From: Ligustrum vulgare
Lineage: Eukaryota > Streptophyta > Magnoliopsida > Lamiales > Oleaceae
Direction: 5' to 3'
Length of the DNA stretch: 64,000 nucleotides
Assembly (NCBI GenBank): GCA_963555705.1
Contig: OY743189.1
Coordinates: 2,683,501-2,747,500, forward strand
A program made the translations under genes and the position numbers. Shown one piece after another: positions 42,797 to 54,492 of this stretch; the stretch's first letter is position 1, and every line of letters begins with the position of its first letter. The notes beneath the pieces are model-generated. The model was not told the origin of the DNA and did not search any database. It saw only the letters and a program-made list of their open reading frames with translations.

Positions 42797-45715
42797 TTGA
42801 AAAGTGTGTTTTATCCACTTATTTGTATGTCAAAATTAGAATATTATATTGTCGTTTTAGAATAAATACTACTTAATTTGTTTTTATTTTTTTACATTTC
42901 ATAAAATATTCTAAAATCAAGTGAATGAAGCAATTGATGGTAATAATGCACAATTGGATGACATTTGGAGCTAAATTGGACAATTGAGAAATTAAGGACG
43001 TTGACCGGGAAGGATACATGGAGTTAAATGGAAGAAATCAAGAGTTGGAGGACCAAATTGAAGAAGTTAAGAGTTGAAATGAGCTAATTGAGAAGATTTT
43101 AAAGTATGGGAACTAAAATGCTTAAATTGAAAGTGAGGACCGAAGATGAGAATAAAAAGCCAGGGACCTACTTATATGGATTTCAAAGTTGAGAATTGCA
43201 ATGGACTCAATAACCACACGATCGTGCGCATCAAAATCACGTAGTCGCACGATGCATCCAAAATTCAACCCGAGAGTTTATCATGTAACCACGCGATCGA
43301 GCAGTTTGCCGACTGGGCTACGGGTTGGGCTTTTTGAGTGATTTTCATCTGACTGTCCTCCTTCTTCCACTAGGTTTTTCCAAAACCTATATATAGAACA
43401 TATGAGTTAGGAATTTCAGACCTTTGCCTCACCGAAGAACATCATAAAATTGAGATTTTTATGTCAAATTCTTGGGAGATTGGAGCAAAGCAAGGAGCGA
43501 TACTTGAAGATCACATGAATAATTGAATCTTGGTGCATGCTTTCCACTCTTTTTTGTTATTTTGAATGAACGCCTATTTTTATTGTTTTTGTTATTTAAT
43601 CATGATGTGTAATTAAATTCTCATGTTGGGATGAGCGATGTAGCCTAACTTTATCATTTTAATTCCAAATTCCATTTTTGTAATGTTTCGTTATATGTAT
43701 TGATTTTATTTTGAGTTTAATTCATGAGTTAATTGACTACTAATTCATGATTTCATGGTTTATTTTCATAATCCGAGAGGTGAGCTAACGAATTAGACTT
43801 ATGAATAAAATCCAGTAATTGGACAAGAGATATTATGTTCTATGCATATATATAAGGAATAATTCGGACCGTCTGTAGAGATACATGGTTGACTGATGCG
43901 TGTCGCAATGCACCAAAATAATAAATAAATTCCTTGTTCACTATTACTAAGAATATAGCAGTGGAAACAAGAGTCGATCCCACAAGGAATGGAACTAACT
44001 TAGTGTCATGTCAATTAGAATCGTAAAAGGGGGTTTTTGTTTTGAATTGTTTGTAAATGATTTAACTACTTAAATAAAGCAATTAAAATGATTGAAATAA
44101 ACATCAAATGTTGACGAGTCCTAGTTCTCAGGTTCAGTTGTATTCTATCACAATGTTATCACTTTCCAAGTAACGCGAGTTCAATTTCTTCTTTGATTTA
44201 TCACCCGTAAATAGTTAATAAGCTCTAACTATTCCGATTCTCCCTTAATTGCATTTAATTAGAATAAGCTCTCTAATCAAACATTAGCCATTGAATAACC
44301 TAAAACAAGTTCTTTAGATTTAAGACAACAACTATATAATGGTTTAGAAGAATTAGGGTGAATTAGGTTATCAATCACACAAGCTCGTGACAATTAACCT
44401 AAGTTGGAATTCTCTATGAAAATTATTAAATTTCCACTTGCTACTATGATTTGAACAACAAGACGATTACGGATCCAATCATTCAAAATGGCAAATCTCA
44501 ATACAACAAATTAAATGATAAGGTCTTAATCAAATAAAGAATTGCATTGATTGAATAAAAAACGCATAAGAATCCAACAAATCAAAGTAAAGAATTTAGA
44601 ACTACGTTACTAGTTTGGAAAAGCAATAACAAATTGATATGAAATACAACTTCCCCTTCGAACTAGGTATGGAAGCTTAGCCACTCAAAGCCATGAAAAA
44701 TTCTGGAAGTTTCTTTTCTTGATTCGCCTTCTCGAGTCGCTTAATTTTTCTTCCAATCTCCAAGCAAGACGCTCCCTCTTTCAATAATTATTTCACCCTT
44801 TTTTCTGTCATGAGAACCCCTTTTTATAGCCTCAATTTCGTGCCCTAGCTTTGGGACCAAGAAATCCAAAATTATGGAAAGAATTGAAATAAGGAAATTT
44901 TTGACTAGAATAGTTACGGCCGTAAGTTTTCCTTTACGGCCGTAAAGGAGTTTCTGCACATTTCTCGCAATTTGAAGTTACGGCCGTAACTTCTTATTTA
45001 CGGCCGTAATTTGGGTTGTGCTGATTTTCTTCTTTTGAGGTTTACGGCCGTAAAGGAAATGTCTTACGGTCGTGAAGGCGTTTCTGCTGATTTTTGCACA
45101 AAGATATGAAAATGTTTACGACCGTAACTATATGTATTACGGCCGTAACGTATTTGCACCCAAAGTCCTCAATCTTCGATTTTAAGCGCATTTTGGTCCT
45201 TTTTCCTTCTTTTCTCTTCCTTTGTGATCCTATACAATATAAAACATAAAATACATTAATAATACTTAGATAGAATCACATTATGGCATATTCAAGGATA
45301 TAAGTGTATAAAATAAACGTTAATATAACACTTATCATTGACTTATTTATATAGAATTGATTTAAACTCGAGACAGGAATCTCAATATACATGAGTGAAT
45401 TCGACTGAATGCATATTTAGGAAATAAATCTGGAATTGGAGTTAATTTAATTAGCTATGTAAAATCGTGAATCCCAACTACTTTACAATCGTTTTAAAAA
45501 CAAAAAAATCTTGTAATCCTATTTCTTTAGTTTATTTTCTTAGTTTAGTTTAAAATACACAAAACTTTCCATTGTTTAAATAAGGTTAGAGGCTAAGAAT
45601 TTCAGTACTTAGTAGCAGTCCTTATGGGAATGATAATCCGGACTCTTAAGGTTCACTTTATTACTTTTCACGGTCCGCACAATATAAGTGAAGATTGAAT
45701 ACTTATTCATCTATA
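42797..45715 (+). repeat. Old LTR related to the gag-protease element, split by a solo LTR
   Basis: Parts 42797-43893 and 45338-45715 align in order with the inverted LTR of 2082-3597: the ACTTATTTGTATGTC start region, the TATA block CCTATATATAG (about 43387-43397), the GATGAGCGATGTAGCC block and the final ATAATCCGGACTCTTA block. No matching internal region lies next to it, so it is a degenerate solo or truncated LTR, much older than 2082-3597. Confidence 0.75.
43894..45337 (-). repeat. Solo LTR of a Ty3/gypsy family
   Basis: 1444 bp beginning TG and ending CA, flanked by a perfect 5-bp duplication TTGAC (43889-43893 and 45338-45342). The minus-strand TATA is CTATAAAAA at about 44822-44830. 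At 44914-45148 lie about eight TTACGGCCGTAA palindromes. The minus-strand start TGATAAGTG and the general sequence resemble the LTR at 62736, so both belong to related families. A solo LTR implies recombination between two LTRs. Confidence 0.92.
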
Positions 45716-45739
45716 AATATGTTTTAATAACTTACCTCT

Positions 45740-45775
45740 TATTGCGCTTGAGTAATATATATATATATATATTGT
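45740..45775. repeat. TA microsatellite at the EPRV-2 edge
   Basis: About ten TA units directly before the start of the second pararetrovirus locus. Confidence 0.85.
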
Positions 45776-45779
45776 AAGC

Positions 45780-46178
45780 CCAGGTGATAGATAGTGAAGA
45801 AATAAAGATAATAATTTGATAAAGAAGAAACAAAATAATGAAGAAATAAGTTGAAATTGAAACAATTAAAAATAAATTTATATAGAACGATTGAAAGTTA
45901 CAAGGAAATTTGAACGCATGGAGAACTTTATCACTTGGATAAATTCTGCCCTACAATGAAATGAAACTTGAAATTTATAATGAGAATTACATTGAAAGGA
46001 ATCTTGAAAAGTAAAATGAAAGATGGAAAGTCTCTGATTGAACTGTGCTCTGTCGACTACTTTCCAAAAAGTAGGAATCTTGAACAGTTGATTGAAGCTT
46101 GAAAGTCGTTGATTAAATAGTGGTTGTCAGCAACTTTTCCAAAAGCTGTCCTTTCTTCCACTGAAAATTTGATTAGAT
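45780..46178 (-). repeat. EPRV-2 terminal region, copy R1
   Basis: About 400 bp, nearly identical to 47598-48007 and, inverted, to about 53925-54276. On the minus strand it contains a TATA-like TCTATATAAATTT (about 45885-45897) and ends with CACCTGGGCTT. Probably the viral intergenic promoter/leader region. Confidence 0.8.
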
Positions 46179-46189
46179 TTGACAAATAT

Positions 46190-47594
46190 TGACATTTCTT
46201 TTGAGTTGGCAAATATTGAGTAAAATTTCTTTTGATTTTTGAACGCGACATTCTCTGAGATCAACAAGGAAACTGCGTCCATATAGTCATTTGGTCTTTT
46301 TAAAATCTTCTTGAAGGGATTCATCAAGATCAATCCCGTAGCAGTCATCTTCATTTTGATAGAATTCGTCGTCGGCGTCGAAGTCTGGTTCTGAACTGGC
46401 TTTAGAGGAATCTTGAACTGAAGAGGCATTCTCAGAGAGAGCAGCAATCTTTTCTGCTAAAATTTTCATTTCTTCAGGGCTGGTGCATTTTGTGAGTAGT
46501 GCTAATAATCTACCTTTTTCGGCAAGATAATCAGCATGTTTATCTTGAAGCTTTTTTGATGGGAGCCTTCATTTGATTTTAGATTGATCCATGATTCAAC
46601 TGCCTTGGGACAGCAATTAGTTTCATGGGATTTTGACCACCATTTTATTTTGAATCTTCTTATAATCTTTTTAGGACTATAAGGATTATTTGTTTCTTGA
46701 ACAATCAAAAAGTCCCAGCAAAGAATCCACGACACTTTGAAATTGCAAGAAAATTGAAAAATGATATTTTCTTGAGGCTTCGGCAATGTTTTTGCCTCAT
46801 TTTTGAAGTGGTTGAGTCCTTGAAGAGAGAGACTGGGTAAAATGTTTTCTTCAAGTCCAAAATACTCAAACCAATTTTGAAACCATTTTGGAAATTCATT
46901 TTGACAATTTTGATGAAAATGGATAAACCAAGAATGGTTGACTGGCCTAAAATAAAAAATATTAAACCAGACATCTTGATAATCCAAGTAATTGAAGTGA
47001 GATGAGAAATTTTCACCTTTTGCAAGGTTCATCTTTTTCTTAATCCAAGGTTGTTGTCCCCAGTCATCGAAAGACAACACTTTGCAGATTGAACATTTTG
47101 AGAAGTCAATATGTTGAGGATTTTGTTTATTTGGAGTATGAGTAATAATTGCAGATCAGGTTTTGAGAAGGATCTTTTCATAAAACTCAGGAGATTTTTG
47201 AATAGAGGAAGGCAAAAATTGGAAATTTGAAGGAAAAATGTCTGTTAAACATTCGTTTAAGTCAGAATATTTTTCGATCCAAGAAGGCTCCATTGTAAGC
47301 CCAATTGGAGAGAAGCGATTTTTATAAAATATTGAAAAGGGTTTTTGTTAATTTCTGGAAGTTTTCCAGAACCAATTTGAACGATTTTTTTGAAGTTTGA
47401 AGGTCTTGGCTTTTCTGGAGTTTGAGGACTTTGCCAAGAACTGAGAAATTGTTTGCAATTGAAATGGAAGGGGAGTTTGAAGAGGAGGTATTTTTTCTGG
47501 CAGTTTGAACAAAAGTTTCGATTGAAGGTAGGGCAGTTTTCTTGCCCTTATTTTTGTTTTTTGAAGAGGTGGCCATGGAGGAAGCCGTGTCTTC
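46190..47594 (-). pseudogene. EPRV-2 terminal ORF, left-arm copy (minus strand)
   Basis: Homologue of 52655-53813. Starts at an ATG near 47575 followed by a Ser/Lys-rich stretch; the central part is open at 46502-47080 and rich in Trp and Phe (Phe-Lys-Ile-Lys-Trp-Trp). The C-terminal part at 46287-46469 is acidic. A stop near 47160 and frameshifts near 47340 and 46560 break it. It keeps about 200 bp that the plus-strand copy has lost (between Thr-Asp-Ile-Phe and the Phe-Asp-Asp-Trp motif). Such Trp-rich ORFs after RNase H are widespread in plant EPRVs; function unknown. Confidence 0.7.
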
Positions 47595-47597
47595 AAG

Positions 47598-48007
47598 AAC
47601 CCATGTGATAGATAGTGAAGAAATAAAGATAATAATTTGATAAACAAGAAACAAAATAATGAAGAAATAAGTTGAAATTGAAACAATTGAAGATAAATTT
47701 ATATTGAACGATTGAAAGTTACAAGGAAATTTGAACGTACGGAGAACTTTATCACTTGGATAAATTCTGCCCTACAATGAAATGAAACTTGAAATTTATA
47801 ATGAGAATTACATTGAAAGGAATCTTGAAAAGTAAAATGAAAGATGGAAAGTCTCTGATTCAACAGTGCTTTGTCGACTACTTTCCAAAAAGTAGGAATC
47901 TTGAACAGTTGATTGAAGCTTGAAAGTCGTTGATTGAACAGTGGCTATCTGTAACTTTTCCTAATGCAAAAGTTGTCCTTTCTTCCACCGAAAATTTGAT
48001 TAGATTT
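47598..48007 (-). repeat. EPRV-2 terminal region, copy R2
   Basis: Direct repeat of 45780-46178, about 1.8 kb away. On the minus strand its 3' end (CACATGGG) is joined straight to the coding start of the terminal ORF at a point where the plus-strand locus has an AG. Confidence 0.8.
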
Positions 48008-48009
48008 GA

Positions 48010-48676
48010 CGAAATAATTTTAATTCAAATGAACTTCAAATTGCTCAAATTGAACAACTTTTTCATAACTGGACAATTCCAAAAGTAGACAAGAATGGTA
48101 TTTATGAAATTGGACGATTTGGTTTCACTCAAAATTATGTTATCAAAACTTTTGAACAAACTTTGCATATTCATGGTGAGAATACTGAACTTGCATTATT
48201 CTCAAAAAAATTCCATTCAAGAACATCGTAAGAAATTTCAATTCCTACATATTGGTCTTATTCAAATTGCACTTAAGCCATTTTTCAGACTTGGCTTAGA
48301 CATTCCAATTTTTCTCACTCTTCATGACCAAAGGCATTCAAATTTCGAACATTCATTACTCACTGTTCTAGAATCAAATCTAGAAGGTGGTCCTATTTTC
48401 TCAAACTGTTATCCAAATTTTACTATCACTCTTTTTGATAAACATATCCTTAAGACACTCAAATTACATGTTCAAACTAAATATCTTAGTTTAGATGAAT
48501 CAAATTCTTTTGATGTAATATACAAAATATATTATAAGCTGCTTAGTACTAATCTCAATATTCGTGCTCTACGTTCTTCCCCAAGAAACGAATCACTTCT
48601 TTTGGAAGTTAACGAACTTCATACTAACACCATGATTCCTAAAAGAATTCCATGGGATCTTCAACTAGGAGCTTAG
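48010..48676 (+). pseudogene. EPRV-2 movement protein
   Basis: 30K-superfamily movement protein: Ile-Gly-Leu-Ile-Gln, Arg-Leu-Gly-Leu-Asp, a Phe-Glu-His-Ser-Leu-Leu block and Cys-Tyr-Pro-Asn-Phe-Thr-Ile. Homology begins near 48013, with frameshifts before about 48230; from there open to 48676. It directly abuts the R2 repeat, so the upstream viral leader is missing. Confidence 0.8.
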
Positions 48677-49850
48677 AATGGGAAATCCTAAGAGCCAATA
48701 AACCTGAATCTACTCTTACCCATGATACTCCAAATCAAATTTTATCGTTTCCTGACGGAAGTGTTAAATTAATTTTTGGAGAATCATCATCTTCTTCAAA
48801 CGTCTCAAGATCTGCTTCAACGAGATCTTTTCAAAATTCATTTGTCCAATAATCAAGATTCTCAACATCTTCTGATAGGCTTAAAGACGTTAACTTTAAA
48901 CCTATCATCCCAAAACCTCAATATTCTGAATCTGAACAAGATTCTCCCACCGCATCAGATATGTAGCCTCCCTCAGATGATATTCCTCTTTTAAGGAAGA
49001 AATTCCATAGAAGAAGTTTATCTTCTCAACTCAATGTTATTTCTTCTAGCATTGATAGAAGAAAAGAATTCAAAAATGATCAAACTTCTGATATCAAAAA
49101 TTTTTGAAAAAATTTCAGAAAAATGTTTTCAAAAGAAGAAATTGAATCTTATTGGGATGAGTTTTTTGATCAACCTGAAGATTTAAGTTTCTTTGATTGG
49201 GTCAATTTCAAAGTCTTTGGAAAAAGGAAATCCAAATCAATTCAAGCTACAGATTCAAAAGAAAAAACTTGGAAAAATCATTCAAATCAAATTTCCAAAT
49301 CTGAATATCCTCCTCTTGAGAAAATCATTTTTCCTCATGGAAATGCAGAAGTCAATGTGTCTCCTTCCAAACAAATTCCTGAAGATAGAGTTGACAATGC
49401 TGCAGCTAAAACTGCTGATGTTAGAAATCTTCAAATTCTGAACAATTACAAAAATATTGTTCTTCTTTCCATGTGTTCTAATTGACCAGAATTGAAATAA
49501 ATTATGACAATGATAACAAGTCCAAAATTCCCTCTAATGTCTTTTCAGCTATAGAGATCAATCTTCATCTTCTTCTTCAAAATCTGAAGGCAAAAGGCCT
49601 TTACTTTTTCAACCCACCAATCTTTCTCCCAAACTTGGAAATAGTTCTTTAACTACAGATTCTGAAGTCCTTAAAGAACTTGCCAAATAGTTTTCAAAAT
49701 TAAGTGCATCTAAAAATATCAACACTATTGATATTTCTGATGTTGAAAAACAATTTATTGAAGAAGAACCTCTTCAAATCAACAAACTAAAAAATTTTAA
49801 TTCTTCAAAAATTCCTACATTCTATCCTCAACCATCTCAACCTGATCTAC
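48677..49850 (+). pseudogene. EPRV-2 spacer between movement and coat protein
   Basis: Low-complexity Ser/Lys/Asn-rich coding remnants with frequent stops and frameshifts; the longest open part is 49123-49485 with an acidic/aromatic start (Phe-Phe-Asp-x-Pro-Glu-Asp-Leu). It corresponds to the variable linker of a polyprotein. No domain recognised. Confidence 0.55.
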
Positions 49851-50740
49851 TTTTAGAAGAATCCTCTTTTAAAAGAAGAATTTTTGACACCTATTCTGGT
49901 GACGAAATTGTTGAATGGAATATTGATGGAATGCCCGAATTCCAAATTATTCAAATTATTGAAAAAATGTTTATATGCTTTAACGCATATAAGTGCAATA
50001 ACATTGATGAGGTAAGTGCCTGTAATAATCTTATTATTGGATTTACCTTTCAACTTAAGGGTTGGTGGTCTAACTATCTCTCTAACGAAAGTAGAGAAGT
50101 GGTACTTCAGGCCAACAAAATAGTCAACAATGAAGTTGTTCCTGAGTGTTTAATTACCCTTTTTTTGCAATTATCAAACATTTTGTTGGAGCTCCAAACT
50201 TCCTCCAAGATAGATCATCAGAAATTCTGATGAATCTAACTTGTCCAAAATTTCATGACTTTAGATGGTACAAAGATATTTTTCTATCTAGAGTTATGAC
50301 TCGCGATGACTGCAATCAAGAATTTTGGAAAGAAAGATTTCTTTCAGGACTTTCAAAACTCTTTGTAGAAAAAGTTCACAATTCAATCAAAGCTCAAAAT
50401 TCGAATTCAATTCCTTAAAGCTAAGCTCAAATCTGAAAGATATGGGACTAGGAATGAGTTAGGATCATTCTGTGAGCAATACGGTTTTGAAAAAATTATT
50501 CCTCCTTCTTCAAAAATAAAAAGAAAATTTTTCCTTCTTTTCTCAAAAAAAAAAAATAAAAAAAAGAAATTTTCAAAAATCAAATAAGTTTTCTTCAAAC
50601 TCTCATCCTCAATTTCAAAAATGTACTCAATAAATATTTCGTCGAAAATTTCAATCAAAACCAAAGAAATTTCAAAATACTTCCAAAGTCACTTGTTACA
50701 AATGTCATCAAATTGGACATTATTCAAATAAATGCCCAAT
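49851..50740 (+). pseudogene. EPRV-2 coat protein with zinc knuckle
   Basis: Coat protein core with Trp-Asn-Ile-Asp-Gly and Leu-Lys-Gly-Trp-Trp motifs (about 49915-50070), a second block around Phe-Leu-Ser-Arg-Val, a Lys-rich tract over an A-run (about 50540-50570), then a CCHC knuckle (Cys-Tyr-Lys-Cys-x4-His-x4-Cys, about 50697-50738). Frameshifts near 50145, 50390 and 50550. Confidence 0.8.
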
Positions 50741-51770
50741 GAAGGGAAAAATTAATAATCTTCAAATTGATGAAGATATTAAATTTGAACTTCTCAATCT
50801 TTTAAATTTCTCTTCAGAAGAAAATTCTGATTCCGAATTAGAACAAATTTATCAGCATCAAGAAGATTCTGATAATGAATCTAATTCTTCCTCCTCTTCT
50901 CAAAATTGCGAAGGAAAAGAAGTTTGTGGTTGCAAAACCATAAACGTCCTTACCAAAGAAGAAGAACTTATTCAAGAAGTAATTGAGAAGATCGACAATC
51001 TTCAATTAAAGAAAAAGTTCTCTTCGCTCCTTCCTTCTTATTCGAAAAATACCCTTGAACCGTTTAGTATGAAAGAAGAAGATTTAAAATCAAAAGTCAA
51101 ACAAATGAAATCTCAAATTTCTCATCTTGAAGTTACTCTTCTTAAAACTAATTATTCAAATATTCAAAATGATTCATCTTCTTCTTCCTCCGATGAATCC
51201 GATTCCAACTCTGTAAAAGAGCGAAAATATATTGAAAAATACGATCATCCTGAACGATTCAATGACTCTGATTTTCCTCAAATTGATGAAGAAAAAATCA
51301 ATGTTATTAGTCGAATTCAACTTAAAAAATGGTATTGTCAGATGACAATCAATGTGGATAAAAATTTCAAGTTAACAACTAGAGTTTTAATTGATTCAGG
51401 AGCTGATCAAAATTGTATCCGTGAAGGATTAATACCTACAGAATATTTTGAAAAAACTACTTAGCATCTTTATGGTGCTAGTGGTAAAAAATTAAATATT
51501 CAATATAAACTTTCGAAAGCTCATGTTTGTAATTCAAATATTTGTTTCAAAAATATTTTTTATTTGGTCAAGGATTTGGACCAAGAAGTTATTCTTGGTA
51601 CTCCATTTATTATTCAAATTTATCCATTTCAAGAAAACGAAAAAGGACTTAAAACAAATGTTTTTGGTTAAGATTTGTTTTTCAAATTTACGAATCCTCC
51701 TTCTTTTAAAGATGTTAATTCTTTAAAACAAGCTTCAACTTCTCAAATTATTAACAATATTAATTTTTAA
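50741..51770 (+). pseudogene. EPRV-2 acidic linker and aspartic protease
   Basis: Open at 50739-51464: acidic Ser/Glu-rich linker, coiled-coil-like region, then protease with Ile-Asp-Ser-Gly-Ala-Asp (about 51390-51407). A TAG near 51462 interrupts it; the protease continues in frame with Val-Ile-Leu-Gly-Thr-Pro-Phe (about 51589-51609), then stops. Confidence 0.78.
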
Positions 51771-52560
51771 AAAAAAACATTTCGAACATTTAAATACATT
51801 TTTCTATATTTTCAAAATTAATGGTTTAGTAGTTTCAGCGAAGAAAATTGTTTTATGTCAAGAAAGTATTCGTTTTCTTGGACATTCAATTTTTCAAGGA
51901 ACTATTACACCAATTCAAAAAAGTTTAGATTTTACTGACAAATTTCTAGATCAAATTACTGACAAAACTTCTCTTCAAAGATTTCTTGGATGCTTTAATT
52001 ATGTATTCGACTTTATTCAAAATATCTGGATTCTTTGTTCCTCACTTTTCAAAAGGCTTCAAAATAATCCAAAATCATGGGGTCTTGAATGCACCTTAGC
52101 CGTCCAAAAGGTCAAAAGTGCTGTCAAAAGTATCCCATGCCTATCAATTATTGATCCTGATACCAATCTTATCGTCGAAACAGACGCATCAGACATAGGG
52201 TTTGGTGGAGTCTTAAAACATATCCCAAAAGGGTCAAATCAAGAACAGTTAGTCCGGTACTATTCTGGTGTTTGGATTGGTCCTCAAATTAACTATTCCA
52301 CAGTCAAAAAAGAAATTCTTTCAATTGTTCTTTATGTTTCAAAATTTCAAGATGATTTAATTAATAAATCTTTCATTCTAAAAACCGATTGTAAAGCATC
52401 CAAAGACGTTTTACAACAGGATGTCAAAAATATTGTTTCAAAACATATTTTTGAAAAATGGCAAGCTATTTTGTTGTATTTTGATTTCGAAATTCTATAT
52501 ATTCAAGGAAAAAATAATGTTCTGGCAGACTTCGTCACAAGAGAGTTCCTCACAAAAAGG
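51771..52560 (+). pseudogene. EPRV-2 RT remnant and RNase H
   Basis: Most of the RT, including the Tyr-x-Asp-Asp box, is deleted. The remaining part starts in the thumb (Phe-Leu-Gly-His and Leu-Gln-Arg-Phe-Leu-Gly-Cys-Phe-Asn-Tyr) and runs into RNase H with Glu-Thr-Asp-Ala-Ser, a Lys-Lys-Glu-Ile-Leu block, Thr-Asp-Cys-Lys and the final Asn-Val-Leu-Ala-Asp-Phe. From about 51800 the frame is open through RNase H into the terminal ORF. Confidence 0.85.
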
Positions 52561-53813
52561 AAAGAAATTTTGAGTGATAGTAAGGTCACCCCAAAAGAGA
52601 GTTCAAAGAGAGAGAGTGCTAATATAGATTGGTACAACAAAGTTCTTGAAGATATGGATTCCTCCATGACCACCTCTTCAAAAAACAAAAATAAGGGCAA
52701 GAAAACTACCCTACCTTCAATCGAAACTTTTGTGCAAACTTCCAGCAAAAATACCTCCTCTTCAAACGGCCCTTCCATTTCAACTGCAAACAATTTCTCA
52801 GTTCTTGGCAAAAATTTTCAAACTCCAGAAAAGCCAAGACCTTCAAACTTCAAAAAATCCGTTCAAACTGGTTCTGGAAAACTTCCAGAAATTAAGAAAA
52901 ACCCTTTTCAATATTTTATCAAAAATCGCTTCTCTCCAATTGGGCTTACGATGGAGCCTTCTTGGATCGAAATATTCTGACTTAAACGAATATTTAACAG
53001 ACATTTTTCAATCAGCAAAGTGTTGTCTTTCGATGACTGGGATAACAACCTTGGATTGAGAAAAAAGATGAACCTTGCAAATGGTAAAAATTTCTCATCT
53101 CACTTCAATTACTTGGATTATCAAGATGCCGGTTTAATGTTTTTTATTTTAGGCCAGTCAACCATTCTTGGTTTATCCTTTTTAATCAAAATTTTCAAAA
53201 TGAATTTCCAAAATGGTTTCAAAATTGGTTTGAGTATTTTGGACTTGAAGAGAACATTTTACCCAGTCTCTCTCTTCAAGGACTCAACCACTTCAAAAAT
53301 GAGGCAAAAACATTGCTGAAGCCTCAAGGAAATATCCTTTTTCAATTTGCCTGCAATTTCAAAGTCTCGTGGATTCTTTTCTGGGACTTTTTGATTGTTC
53401 AAGAAACAAATAATCCTTATAGTCCTAAAAAGATTATGAGAAGATTCAAAATAAAATGGTGGTCAAAATTCCATTAAACTAATTGTTGTCCCAAGGCAGT
53501 TCAATCATGGATCAATCTAAAATCAAACGAAGGACACCAATCAAAAAAGCTTCAAGATAAACATGCTGATTTTCTTACCGAAAAAGGTAGATTATTAGCA
53601 CTACTCGTAAAATGCATCAGCCTTGAAGAAATGGCAATTTTAGCAGAAACTATTTCTGCTCTTGCTGATAATGCCTCTTCAGTTCAAGATTCCTATGAAG
53701 CCAGTTCAGAAGCGAACTTCGACGTCGATGACGACTTCTATCAAAATAAAGATGACTGCTACGTGATTTATCTTGATGAATCCCCTCAAGAAGATTTTCA
53801 AAAGACCAAATGA
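52561..53813 (+). pseudogene. EPRV-2 terminal ORF, plus-strand copy
   Basis: Continues in the same frame as RNase H to 52980, including the Ser/Lys-rich part (ATG near 52657). A deletion of about 200 bp near 53005 and several frameshifts follow. Further open parts at 53020-53319 and 53631-53813 match the left-arm copy on the minus strand. Fusion in frame with RNase H shows it is a polyprotein tail or a readthrough product in this virus. Confidence 0.72.
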
Positions 53814-53924
53814 CTCTATGGACGCAGTTTCCTTGATGATCTTAGAGAATATCGCATTCAAAAATCAAAAGAAATTTTACTCCATATTTTCCAACTCAAA
53901 AGAAATGTCAATATTTGTCAAATC

Positions 53925-54276
53925 TAATCAAATTTTCGGTGGAAGAAAGGACAGCTTTTGGGAAAGTTGCAGACAGCCACTGTTCAATCAACGACTTTCA
54001 AGCTTCAATCAACTGTTCAAGATTCCTACTTTTTGGAAATTAGTCGATAGAGCACTGTTCAATCACAGTTCAATTAGAGACTTTCCAGCTTTCATTTTAC
54101 TTTTCAAGATTCCTTTCAATGTAATTCTCATTATAAATTTCAAGTTTCATTTCATTGTAAGGCCGAATTTATCCAAGTGATAAAGTTCTCCATACATTCA
54201 ACTTGTTTCTTCATTATTTTGTTTCTTGTTTATCAAAATATTATCTTTATTTCTTTACTATCTATCACCTGGGCTT
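53925..54276 (+). repeat. EPRV-2 terminal region, copy R3
   Basis: Plus-strand copy of the R region, with about 65 bp missing around 54205 (the TATA-containing part), ending CACCTGGGCTT like R1. With R1 it forms the outer ends of the large inverted repeat. Confidence 0.75.
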
Positions 54277-54279
54277 ATA

Positions 54280-54492
54280 TGGAAATTCATTTTGACAATT
54301 TTGATGAAAAATGATAAACCAAGAATGGTTGACTGACCTAAAATAAAAAACATTAAACCAGGCATCTTGATAATCCAAGTAATTGAAGTGAGATGAGAAA
54401 TTTTCACCTTTTGCAAGGTTCATCTTTTTCTCAATCCAAGGTTGTGTCCTCGATCATCGAAAGACAACACTTTGCAGATTGAACATTTTGTG
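54280..54492 (-). pseudogene. EPRV-2 terminal ORF fragment, third copy
   Basis: Minus-strand piece matching 46894-47105, fused directly to the end of R3 and running into a GT repeat at its other end. No open frame. Confidence 0.75.

Larger units (their letters stand above)
45776..54492. mobile_element. Second endogenous pararetrovirus, inverted-repeat locus
   Basis: Different virus from the tandem array: petuvirus/florendovirus-like order movement protein, coat protein, zinc knuckle, protease, RT-RNase H, then a further ORF in the same frame. The core (48010-54276) is on the plus strand. A left arm (45780-48007) carries the terminal ORF on the minus strand between two copies of the non-coding terminal region. 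A third minus-strand fragment lies at 54280-54492. All genes are broken. Confidence 0.85.

Noticed and set aside
45740..45775. TA repeat as a TATA box for EPRV-2
   Set aside because: It is a simple dinucleotide run outside the R region; a better TATA lies inside R on the minus strand.
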